Part shown: piece after piece, positions 15,618 through 22,730 of the stretch
Position numbering within the stretch: position 1 is the stretch's first letter
Layout of the letters: every line of letters begins with the position of its first letter
Assembly: GCA_009908735.1 (NCBI GenBank)
Contig: JAAAOR010000157.1
Location: forward strand, 1-30,674
DNA from: Spirochaetota bacterium
GTDB taxonomy: Bacteria > Spirochaetota > Spirochaetia > DSM-27196 > PWMO01
DNA length: 30,674 nt
Direction of reading: 5' to 3'
Notes under the pieces: model-generated
The model's database searches: none
What the model was told of the DNA's origin: nothing
What the model saw: only the letters and a program-made list of their open reading frames with translations
Made by a program: the position numbers and the translations under genes

Positions 15618-15619
15618 GT
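15604..15619. promoter_or_regulatory. NrdR box (repressor operator)
   Basis: ACACTGTATATAGTGT is a near-perfect 16-bp palindrome matching the known NrdR box pattern (ACAC-AT-rich core-GTGT). It overlaps the -10 of the operon that encodes NrdR itself and NrdD, which fits autoregulation. NrdR sites usually come in pairs about 31-32 bp apart. I looked at that distance on both sides and found no second convincing copy. Confidence 0.75.
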
Positions 15620-15666
15620 GGTACACACGTATAAACGGGGCGAGAGCCACACTGGGAGGGCACCAT

Positions 15667-16152
15667 ATGCAGTGTCCGCGCTGCAAGCAGCTCGAAGACA
15701 AGGTGATAGAGTCACGCTCGCTTGCAAACGGGCGCAGTATTCGCCGTCGTCGCGAGTGTTTGAGCTGCGGCTACCGATTCACCTCCTACGAACGCATCGA
15801 GGAGAAGCCGCTCATGGTGATCAAGAAGAGCACCGGTCGGCGCGAGCCGTTCGATCGGGGCAAGATCGAAACGGGCATTCAGCAGGCGGTGCGCAAGCGA
15901 CCGGTCTCGCAGATGGACATCGAGAACACGCTCGATGAGCTCGAGGAAAACGTGATGATGATTGGGCGAACCTCGCACGAGATCAGCTCCTCGGAAATCG
16001 GAAAGATGGTACTGGATCGCCTCTACCATCTCGATCGGGTTGCCTACGTGCGGTTTGCAAGCGTCTATCGCAATTTCGAGAACGTCGAAGAGTTCATCCG
16101 GGAGATCGAAACGCTCTCCGGCCTCAACGCCCCCGAGGAGACAGAGCAATGA
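15667..16152 (+). CDS. nrdR: Transcriptional repressor of ribonucleotide reductase genes
   Basis: A 161-residue NrdR. The N-terminal Zn ribbon has C3-x2-C6 and C31-x2-C34 (MQCPRCKQ, ECLSCGYRF), followed by an ATP-cone (about 46-136: VIKKSTGRREPFDRGKI onward) that senses ATP/dATP. NrdR binds paired operators and represses RNR genes when dATP is high. I start at the ATG at 15667 with GGAGGG upstream; longer in-frame extensions cover the promoter and do not match the family. Its stop overlaps the nrdD start (ATGA). It is encoded in the operon it most likely controls, since an NrdR box lies over the promoter. Confidence 0.96.
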   Translation: MQCPRCKQLEDKVIESRSLANGRSIRRRRECLSCGYRFTSYERIEEKPLMVIKKSTGRREPFDRGKIETGIQQAVRKRPVSQMDIENTLDELEENVMMIGRTSHEISSSEIGKMVLDRLYHLDRVAYVRFASVYRNFENVEEFIREIETLSGLNAPEETEQ

Positions 16153-18248
16153 GTACCACAATGAACTGGAGGCAGTTCCTGGAAGAGCACCACGAGCACC
16201 CCAATCCCGTGCGAAACGTCGTCAAACGTGACGGAAGGGTTGAACGCTACGAGCGAGAGAAGATCGAGACGGCCGTCGCGCGGGCGTTCGAGGCTGAGGG
16301 ACTCGTCGGCGAGGCAGCCCTCGCCCGGGTGAAGGCGGTCGTCGTGGCGGTAGAGAACAAGCTCGCCGCGTTCATGCAGAAGCGGCATCCCAACTCCGCG
16401 CCCGCGATCGAAGAGATACAGGATCTCGTCGAAACGGCCCTCGTGGAAGCAAACGAGGCTCGCGTAGCAAAGGCCTACATCATCTACCGCGCACGACACG
16501 AGGCCATTCGCGACACGCAGAAGCTGATGCTCGACATCAACACGACGATGGACGGCTACCTCTCGCAGTCCGACTGGCGCGTCAACGAGAATGCCAACGT
16601 CAACTTCAGCCTCGGCGGCCTGATTCTGCATAATTCCGGCACGATCACCGCCAACTACTGGTTAAAGAACATCTACCCCGAGGATGTGGCGCATGCCCAT
16701 CAGAGGGCCGACTTCCACATCCACGACCTGTCGATGTTCTCCGGCTACTGCGCGGGGTGGAGCCTTAGGCAACTCATCGAGGAAGGCCTCGGGGGCGTTC
16801 CCGACAAGATCACCTCCAAGCCCGCGAAGCACCTCAACACGCTGATTCAGCAGATGGTGAACTTTCTCGGCATCATGCAGAACGAGTGGGCCGGGGCCCA
16901 GGCCTTTTCCAGCGTCGACACCTACCTCGCTCCCTTCGTCAAGGTCGACGGCCTCGGTCTCGAAGAGGTAAAACAGGCGCTTCAGAGCTTCGTCTTCGGG
17001 GTGAACACCCCCTCGAGATGGGGAAGCCAGGCGCCGTTTACGAACATCACCATGGACTGGAACGTGCCACAGGATCTGGCCGACAAGCCGGCGCTGGTTG
17101 CCGGGAAGGAGCAGGAGTTCACCTACGGCGACTGCCAGCCCGAGATGGACATGATAAACGAGGCTTTCATCCGGCTGATGATCGCCGGCGATGCCAACGG
17201 GCGCGGCTTCCAGTACCCCATCCCCACCTACAACATCACAAAAGACTTCAACTGGGATTCGCCCAACGCGCAGCTCCTGTTCGAGATGACGGCGAAGTAC
17301 GGCACGCCCTACTTCCAGAACTTCATAAACTCGGAGCTCGATCCGAGTGATGTGCGCTCGATGTGCTGTCGCCTGCAGCTCGACAAGCGCGAGCTCAGAA
17401 AGCGTGGCGGGGGCCTCTTTGGCTCCGATGAGTTCACCGGCTCCATCGGCGTGGTCACCATCAACCTGCCGCGCATTGGGTATCTTGCCTCCGACCGGCA
17501 GGACTTCTTCACGAGGCTCAATCACCTCATGGATCTCGCGGCAAACTCCCTCACGGTCAAGCGCAAGGTGATAACCCGCTTGCTCGATGCCGGACTCTTC
17601 CCCTACAGTGCCCGCTACCTGCGGCACCTCGACAATCACTTTTCGACGATCGGGCTGGTCGGCATGAACGAGATGCTGCTGAACTTCATGGGTGTCGACC
17701 TCGTTGATGAAGAGGGCCGAGCCTTCGCCGTGGAAGTCCTCGAGCACATGAGAGACCGGCTCGCCGACTATCAGGAGCAGACCGGAGACCTCTTCAATCT
17801 CGAGGCCACACCGGCGGAGAGTACTTCCTACCGCCTGGCAAAGCACGACCGGCACTACTACCCCGACATCCGCACCTCCGGAGAGGCAGAGCCGTTCTAC
17901 ACCAACTCTTCCCAGCTTCCGGTCGACTTCACCGATGATGTATTCGAGGCTCTCGACATGCAGGATGAGCTGCAGACCAAGTACACCGGCGGCACCGTCT
18001 TCCACGCTTTCCTCTCTGAGGCGGTAGAGGATTGGAACTCGGCGTCCAAGCTGGTGAAGGGCATCGCCGAGAACTACCATCTGCCCTATTTTACGATTTC
18101 ACCGACTTTTTCGGTTTGTCCTATACACGGCTACCTCGCCGGGGAACACTACACGTGTCCGAGGTGCGAGGAGGAGCAGCGCAGTGAGCTGCAGCAGAAA
18201 ATCATGGAGCTCGAAGCAGAGCGTGAACAAATGGGAGGGAACAGGTAA
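16149..18248 (+). CDS. nrdD: Anaerobic ribonucleoside-triphosphate reductase, catalytic chain lacking the glycyl-radical segment
   Basis: A 699-residue class III ribonucleotide reductase catalytic chain (NTP to dNTP without oxygen). Order: ATP-cone (about 20-112, allosteric), ten-stranded barrel with C201 in GYCAGW (equivalent of the T4 enzyme's C79), finger-loop C406-C407 in SMCCRLQLD (the thiyl-radical Cys is expected here), then the zinc site C657-x2-H660 and C670-x2-C673 (CPIHGYLAGEHYTCPRC). The chain ends about 25 residues later in a charged helix. The RVxGY-type glycyl-radical motif that normally follows the zinc site is absent. It is found at the start of the next gene, whose ATG overlaps this stop codon. 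Without that partner this chain should be inactive. Confidence 0.95.
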   Translation: MSTTMNWRQFLEEHHEHPNPVRNVVKRDGRVERYEREKIETAVARAFEAEGLVGEAALARVKAVVVAVENKLAAFMQKRHPNSAPAIEEIQDLVETALVEANEARVAKAYIIYRARHEAIRDTQKLMLDINTTMDGYLSQSDWRVNENANVNFSLGGLILHNSGTITANYWLKNIYPEDVAHAHQRADFHIHDLSMFSGYCAGWSLRQLIEEGLGGVPDKITSKPAKHLNTLIQQMVNFLGIMQNEWAGAQAFSSVDTYLAPFVKVDGLGLEEVKQALQSFVFGVNTPSRWGSQAPFTNITMDWNVPQDLADKPALVAGKEQEFTYGDCQPEMDMINEAFIRLMIAGDANGRGFQYPIPTYNITKDFNWDSPNAQLLFEMTAKYGTPYFQNFINSELDPSDVRSMCCRLQLDKRELRKRGGGLFGSDEFTGSIGVVTINLPRIGYLASDRQDFFTRLNHLMDLAANSLTVKRKVITRLLDAGLFPYSARYLRHLDNHFSTIGLVGMNEMLLNFMGVDLVDEEGRAFAVEVLEHMRDRLADYQEQTGDLFNLEATPAESTSYRLAKHDRHYYPDIRTSGEAEPFYTNSSQLPVDFTDDVFEALDMQDELQTKYTGGTVFHAFLSEAVEDWNSASKLVKGIAENYHLPYFTISPTFSVCPIHGYLAGEHYTCPRCEEEQRSELQQKIMELEAEREQMGGNR
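18234..18240 (+). promoter_or_regulatory. Ribosome binding site for the separate glycyl-radical chain
   Basis: GGGAGGG lies about 8 nt before the ATG at 18248, inside the last codons of nrdD. It argues that the next gene starts by its own initiation or by reinitiation at the TAATG overlap, rather than being joined to NrdD by frameshifting. Confidence 0.6.
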
Positions 18249-18826
18249 TGGAAGAGCAAACAAGAGACGTGGAGAGCATCGACAGGGAGATCGAGACGCT
18301 GAGGGCCCGCCTCGCAAACGTGCAGGGCACACCGACGGAGATCTATACCCGTATCGTGGGCTACTACCGCAGCCTCACCAACTGGAACAAGGGCAAGCGC
18401 GAGGAGTACCTGCACCGCCGAACCTTTGCTCCCGCGGCCGAGACCCAGCCTTCGGAGACGCGGACCGCCGAAGCGCCGACTGACGAGGCCGAGCCGCAGT
18501 ACGAGTCCCGCAGAAGCATGGCGGCGGCCGAGTACCCCTCGGTAGCCGCGCAGAACAGGGCCGCCGGCGACAGTGAGGTCGTCTCGAGCTACGCCTACTT
18601 CTTCCGAAAGACCTGTCCGAATTGTCCGCCGGTGCGAAGCCTACTCGAAGCCACCGAGCTCGGCGGGGATCACTTCGATGTCGACACCGACGAGGGTTTC
18701 TCCAAGGCGGCCGAAATGCAGATCCTGGCGACTCCGACGGTCGTCTTCTTCGACGGCAACGGGGAGCAGGTCGGACGCGCAAACGCGCCCAAGGACGCTC
18801 AGAGGTTCCTTGCCTTCGCGGAGTGA
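18248..18826 (+). CDS. Glycyl-radical domain of NrdD fused to a thioredoxin/glutaredoxin-like domain
   Basis: A 192-residue two-part protein. Residues 1-60: a short helix, then TEIYTRIVGYYRSLTNWNKG, which matches the C-terminal glycyl-radical segment of NrdD proteins with predicted radical Gly38 (R-I-V-G-Y), followed by the usual Lys/Arg-rich end. Residues 61-113: an Ala/Glu/Pro-rich, probably flexible linker. Residues 114-192: a thioredoxin fold with redox motif C123-P-N-C126 after YAYFFRKT, a cis-proline at ATP163T, and the VVFFDGNGEQVGR strands. I infer that it docks on NrdD, carries the radical installed by NrdG and feeds electrons by its CPNC pair. The overlap with nrdD (TAATG) suggests coupled, near 1:1 synthesis. 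Confidence 0.85.
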   Translation: MEEQTRDVESIDREIETLRARLANVQGTPTEIYTRIVGYYRSLTNWNKGKREEYLHRRTFAPAAETQPSETRTAEAPTDEAEPQYESRRSMAAAEYPSVAAQNRAAGDSEVVSSYAYFFRKTCPNCPPVRSLLEATELGGDHFDVDTDEGFSKAAEMQILATPTVVFFDGNGEQVGRANAPKDAQRFLAFAE

Positions 18827-18830
18827 GGCC

Positions 18831-19520
18831 GTGGCTCTTGATAGACTCGGGCTCATGAAGTCGACCCTGCTCGACTATCCGGGAGAGATAGCGGCGACGT
18901 TGTTCACCAACGGTTGCAACCTCTCCTGCCCGTACTGTCACAACCCGGAGCTCGTTTCCGGCCCGACGCCGTACGACTTTCTCACGCGTGAACAGGTGAT
19001 GGCTTACCTCCTGCGCCGTCGGGGTGTTCTCGGCGGCGTGTGCATTACCGGCGGCGAGCCGACGCTGCACGCCGATCTGCCCGAGCTCATATCCGAGATT
19101 CACGACCTCGGGCTCAAGGTGAAGGTCGACACGAACGGCACTCTGCCCGAGCGTATCGCGGAGCTCGATGCCGAGTATTTCGCCATGGACCTGAAAGCAT
19201 CTCCCGCGCACTACGATCGTGTCGGCATGCCCGATGCAGGCGATCGCCTGCGGCGGTCGATGGACATTATCCGCGCAAGCGGCGCGGTGTACGAGTTTCG
19301 CACCACGGTCGTGCCGGGAATCGTGTTTGATGAAGATGTTGATGAGATCTGTGCGGAGCTCGAGCCCGGCGACACCTACACGCTCACGCAGTACCGACCG
19401 CTTCTCACCCTCGACCCCGCCTTCGAGTCGGTTGGGCCCTACCCGATCGAGAAGCTCGAGGCAATGCGGGATCGATGTGCCGCTCGCGGCGTCGACGTGC
19501 GCGTGCGTGCGGGGAAATAG
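18831..19520 (+). CDS. nrdG: Anaerobic RNR-activating radical SAM enzyme
   Basis: A 229-residue radical SAM activase that generates the glycyl radical. The [4Fe-4S] motif is C29-x3-C33-x2-C36 (NGCNLSCPYCHNPE), followed by the SAM-binding GGEPTLH near 75. The opening (LGLMKSTLLDYPGEIAAT) is the usual start of the NrdG2/PFL-activase-like branch. I choose GTG at 18831, four bases after the previous stop, with GGAG seven bases upstream; an ATG at 18855 would remove conserved N-terminal residues. The presumed substrate is the Gly38 motif on the separate upstream protein, not on NrdD itself. The stop codon overlaps the 3' end of the opposing tRNA. Confidence 0.92.
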   Translation: MALDRLGLMKSTLLDYPGEIAATLFTNGCNLSCPYCHNPELVSGPTPYDFLTREQVMAYLLRRRGVLGGVCITGGEPTLHADLPELISEIHDLGLKVKVDTNGTLPERIAELDAEYFAMDLKASPAHYDRVGMPDAGDRLRRSMDIIRASGAVYEFRTTVVPGIVFDEDVDEICAELEPGDTYTLTQYRPLLTLDPAFESVGPYPIEKLEAMRDRCAARGVDVRVRAGK

Positions 19521-19590
19521 TGGCGAAGGGATTCGAACCCCTGACCTAGCGGATATGAGCCGCTTGCTCTACCGACTGAGCTACGCCACC
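19518..19590 (-). tRNA. tRNA-Met (CAT), probably elongator
   Basis: A full cloverleaf can be drawn: acceptor GGTGGCG / CGCCACT (first pair G-U), T8-A9, D stem GCTC/GAGC, anticodon stem AGCGG/CCGCT with loop CTCATAT (anticodon CAT), variable AGGTC, T arm with TTCGAAT, discriminator A73. CCA is not encoded. The paired 1-72 ends and the anticodon stem without three G-C pairs argue against the initiator. A lysidine-modified tRNA-Ile2 with the same CAT anticodon cannot be fully excluded. The last three bases overlap the nrdG stop codon on the other strand. Confidence 0.9.
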
Positions 19591-19606
19591 GCGATGGATT
19601 CCCCGT

Positions 19607-19635
19607 AAGGTAGCAAGGGGACCGGGGTGTGTCAA
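19607..19635 (-). promoter_or_regulatory. Strong promoter of the tRNA-Met gene
   Basis: On the minus strand a perfect TTGACA (19635-19630), 17-bp spacer and TACCTT (19612-19607), followed by a G-rich discriminator (ACGGGG) typical of stringently controlled stable-RNA promoters. The mature tRNA begins 17 bases downstream of the -10. Upstream, GTGTGTC-type heptamers recur at 19627, 19644 and 19655 on the plus strand. Confidence 0.65.
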
Positions 19636-19693
19636 GAGCCACGATGTGTCGGGGGTGTGTCGCGAAAGAGCGGCACCGGAGACAAACCGGCCG

Positions 19694-22678
19694 TCACAGA
19701 AGGTTGTGACTTTTCGCCGCATCCATCAGCCGGCGGTTCCAGTAGTTTTTGTACAGAAAATCCGTCTTCTGCCCATACTGGTCGATACGTCCGGTCCGCT
19801 CGCGGAGGTGCTTTACGGACTTTCCGAGGACGGTCAGAGGATCGTCGAGGCGGTCCGGGCCGGATCCCGAGAGTATCACACTGTAGAAGTAGAAGTAGAT
19901 GCGACGGTAGGGATCTATGGGCGAGATTTGTTGCCGGCGTGTTAGATTATGCGCTTCGGCCATTGCCGCCTCGAGACGCCCCGCATGCGCCATCACATAC
20001 GTGCGAAAGGCATGGGTGAGGTTGCGCAGTACCGTGTCGCCGCGTTCGCGGCCGATCGCCAGATCCTCCACCGCCGCGAATCCACCTGACCAGTTGAAAC
20101 CCTCGCCGCCATTCGGGATTCCCTGGCTGTCATGCTCGAGAGCCTCCTCGAGCGTAGATAGCGCCTGCTGCATGAGCTCATCCCGGTAACTTGCCTCAGC
20201 GCGAAAGAGCAGCACCTCTGCGTCCGGCTCGTACGAGTCGAGAACGACCCGCGCGTGGCTCGTCCATCCGAGGTACACCTCGCATCGCGCGGCCCATAGA
20301 TGGAAAACCCTAAAGGCGCGTGGCTCGCCGAGAACCCGCGCGGAGGCCATACCCGCCTGAAAGGCCGACGAGGCCTCTGCGTAGCGACCAAGCTCGAATA
20401 GCGCACGTGCCTCAAGCAGTCCGGCGTACAGCAGCCACCCGTGCAGTCCCGCGGGTCCCATCACCTCCCGGTGATGCTGCACGGCCTCGAGTACGCGGGT
20501 GTACTTTCCCTCGAGGAAGAGGCAGATGGTAACCAGCAGCTCCGCCCGGAAAAGGGTGTGAACTGTGACCGTCGCTGCACCCTGAACGAGTAGAAAGTAG
20601 TCTCGGGCCTCGGAGAGCTGCTCGCGACCCAGGAGCACCAGACCGAACTCGAGCTGGGCACGCGCCAGGGAGTCTCCCTGCCCCGCCTCCTGAAAGGCCA
20701 TGACAGCCCGCTTGACCAGGCGAAGTGCTTCGGCGAGCCGCCCCCTCATCAGCATGAGTCGGCCTTCCTGCAGCGCCACCTCTCCGGTGAGCTCCGGGCT
20801 CCCGCCGGTGTCGGGCGGACGCGACACCATGCGCTCCGCCTCATTGAGATCTTCCTGCAGCAGAAACCTGCGAAGCCTTGCCACGTAGCGGTACACGTCG
20901 GTTATGCGCCTGTGCTGAACGTGATCGCCGACCGAGTCTTCGAGTATGTCATCGCGCTCGAGCTCGGCTGCTCGCTCGACGTTTCCTGCATCCAACTCCC
21001 GTCCGAGAAGCTGCCACATCGCCACGAGCGCCTCGCGACGCCGCCCCGCCCGCTCGAGAACCGCGGCCAGAACTATGTCGGGCACAACGGCGCATGCGGC
21101 GATCGACCGCCACACCCAGTCGGCGAGTTCGCCGCGCAGATCGTTTGCCCGATCACCGAGCATCGAGGTTACCTCGGAGATGAACGCGGATGAGCTCGGC
21201 AGGCCGGCATGCTCATTGCGCAGGAAACCCCGCCGCAACAGGTCCGCGCTGATTTCCGATAGGCGCACTCGCTCCGCCCCCAAGTCACCGAGGATGCGGA
21301 ACAGCCCGCCCCTCTCGAGCAGGCCCTCGGTCTCGCCGGTGAGGAAGAGGAACTCCGCCTCATCGCGCGGGAGCCGTCTGAGAGCCTCATAGCCGTCGGC
21401 GTAGGTGCCGGCGCCCGCGCGAGGCTGTGCCGTCGAATCGAAGTCCCGAACCTCCTGCAGATTGGAGAAGTGATGATACACCGCAAGTGCCTTTCCGTCG
21501 GTTCGTGCCATGCCGGCCGCCAAGCGCAGGCGTCGTCGGGCGGGCTCGGAGAGGTAGTCGGTAGCTTTGTCGCTAAACTCCTCCGGGCTCAGACGCGGAA
21601 ACTCATAGCGCGAGACCTCCCGCCCGAGGAGCTGGACCGGCAGGAGGTCCCGATCCGAAGTCAGCACCAGTATGGGCCGCAGCCCGGGCTCGAGGACGTT
21701 GATCGCACCGGTAAGGATGGTGACGGTTTCGCGGCGCAGGTGTTGGGCCGCCTCGACGATCATCCCCGGCACCGCCGGTTCGGAAAGGAGACGTCTCAGG
21801 CATGCGGTCAGGTAGAGGCTGTAAGCCGATTGCACCTGGGCGGTTTCGAGCCTGTGGTAGCTACCGGTGAATGGGCGGCGTTTGAGAAGACGGAGGAGGG
21901 CGAGCTTCTCTTCGTAGAGCGTCTGCTCGGCTTCGGTCAGATACGCGCCGGCGCGCTCGAGGTCGTCCTCGGCGACAGCGCGGATAAGGGCGTGATAGGG
22001 GTCGGCATCCTTCTCGAAACCGACGATTACCGGCCATAGGGCGCCGGTTGCAGGACTCTGCAGCGGTTCGACGGCAGCGCGAACGTTCTCCCGCATGCCC
22101 CGCAGCTCGTCCCCGTAGACTAGAAGGATTCCCGGGTCCTGCTCGCCGTTTATCCACGGGGCCATGCGCTCGCGCATTTCCTCGACGGCTTCGGGCATCC
22201 GAATGAACTCCGCGGCCGAGCCCAGGGGCTCGCGGTTGGAGTCACGCCGGTCCACCACGCGCGTAAAGCGGCCCTCCTCTGCTGTCGTAACGAATGCGCT
22301 AAGGGTCGCAAACGCGGGATCGGTAAGCCAGATCACTTCGTCTTCCGGGGTGGAGAGCACGAACTCGCGTAGTCGCTCGGCGACTTCGGTGTCGCGCTCC
22401 CCCCCGACGAGATCGATCACAACCGAATAGCCGGAGAGCTCGTCCGAGCTCTCTGCAAGGATTCGGCGCGTATCGAAAGCAGCATCGAGGACGGGGCCGT
22501 GGCGCTCATCCTCGAGAACGGGGAACCGAAAGAGAAAGAGCCCGGACTCATCACTCGCAGCCACCGCCCCGTGGCGATACGCCTGATCGGTGATACGAGC
22601 CACGAGGTCCGAGATAAGCTCAGGCTGCAGTCGGGTGAGTTGTCGGTAACTCCCGATTTCGAGCAACAGATAGTACAT
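19694..22678 (-). CDS. Large cytoplasmic protein: degenerate cyclase/ATPase-like front and TPR-like C-terminal half
   Basis: A 994-residue protein with no signal peptide or membrane segment. Residues about 1-160 have alternating helices and strands (HGAVAASDESGLFLFRFP, SGYSVVIDLVGGERD) reminiscent of a class III cyclase homology domain without catalytic residues. Residues about 180-400 look like a STAND/AAA-type region (GILLVYGDELRGMRENVRA, PILVLTSDRDLL), but there is no GxxxxGK[ST] Walker A. From about 560 to 880 it is helical repeats with TPR-like spacing (EGRLMLMRGRLAEALRLVKR, LEARALFELGRYAEASSAF). The likely role is a scaffold or sensor. It is last in a leftward group with a PilZ protein and a lipoprotein. 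I recognise no closer homologue. Confidence 0.7.
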   Translation of the reverse strand: MYYLLLEIGSYRQLTRLQPELISDLVARITDQAYRHGAVAASDESGLFLFRFPVLEDERHGPVLDAAFDTRRILAESSDELSGYSVVIDLVGGERDTEVAERLREFVLSTPEDEVIWLTDPAFATLSAFVTTAEEGRFTRVVDRRDSNREPLGSAAEFIRMPEAVEEMRERMAPWINGEQDPGILLVYGDELRGMRENVRAAVEPLQSPATGALWPVIVGFEKDADPYHALIRAVAEDDLERAGAYLTEAEQTLYEEKLALLRLLKRRPFTGSYHRLETAQVQSAYSLYLTACLRRLLSEPAVPGMIVEAAQHLRRETVTILTGAINVLEPGLRPILVLTSDRDLLPVQLLGREVSRYEFPRLSPEEFSDKATDYLSEPARRRLRLAAGMARTDGKALAVYHHFSNLQEVRDFDSTAQPRAGAGTYADGYEALRRLPRDEAEFLFLTGETEGLLERGGLFRILGDLGAERVRLSEISADLLRRGFLRNEHAGLPSSSAFISEVTSMLGDRANDLRGELADWVWRSIAACAVVPDIVLAAVLERAGRRREALVAMWQLLGRELDAGNVERAAELERDDILEDSVGDHVQHRRITDVYRYVARLRRFLLQEDLNEAERMVSRPPDTGGSPELTGEVALQEGRLMLMRGRLAEALRLVKRAVMAFQEAGQGDSLARAQLEFGLVLLGREQLSEARDYFLLVQGAATVTVHTLFRAELLVTICLFLEGKYTRVLEAVQHHREVMGPAGLHGWLLYAGLLEARALFELGRYAEASSAFQAGMASARVLGEPRAFRVFHLWAARCEVYLGWTSHARVVLDSYEPDAEVLLFRAEASYRDELMQQALSTLEEALEHDSQGIPNGGEGFNWSGGFAAVEDLAIGRERGDTVLRNLTHAFRTYVMAHAGRLEAAMAEAHNLTRRQQISPIDPYRRIYFYFYSVILSGSGPDRLDDPLTVLGKSVKHLRERTGRIDQYGQKTDFLYKNYWNRRLMDAAKSHNLL

Positions 22679-22681
22679 GGT

Positions 22682-22703
22682 CCGCCGATAACAGTATCGG
22701 CGG
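22682..22703 (-). other. 9-bp perfect hairpin over the start of the 994-residue gene
   Basis: CCGCCGATA and TATCGGCGG are perfect inverted repeats around a 4-nt loop. The hairpin ends three bases before the ATG at 22678 and covers the region where its ribosome binding site must lie (GGCGGACC). No T tract follows, so translational control or RNA processing fits better than termination. Confidence 0.55.
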
Positions 22704-22730
22704 GCAGGGACGCGTCACTTAGCGGGCGCG

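Noticed and set aside
16662..18080. A 472-codon open frame antisense to nrdD, and similar long antisense frames opposite purU (3379-4599) and the HD gene (25118-25996)
   Set aside because: They lie opposite genes with clear family motifs, have no RBS or recognisable domain, and long antisense frames are expected in GC-rich DNA with strong third-position bias.
18225..18250. Programmed -1 frameshift joining nrdD to the glycyl-radical gene
   Set aside because: The downstream frame is -1 and open from 18227, but there is no X-XXY-YYZ slippery heptamer. A good RBS and ATG at the TAATG overlap explain separate translation better.
19624..19661. Recurring GTGTGTC-type heptamers upstream of the tRNA promoter
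   Set aside because: Short, irregularly spaced and partly formed by the -35 sequence itself; too weak to call an operator or repeat array.
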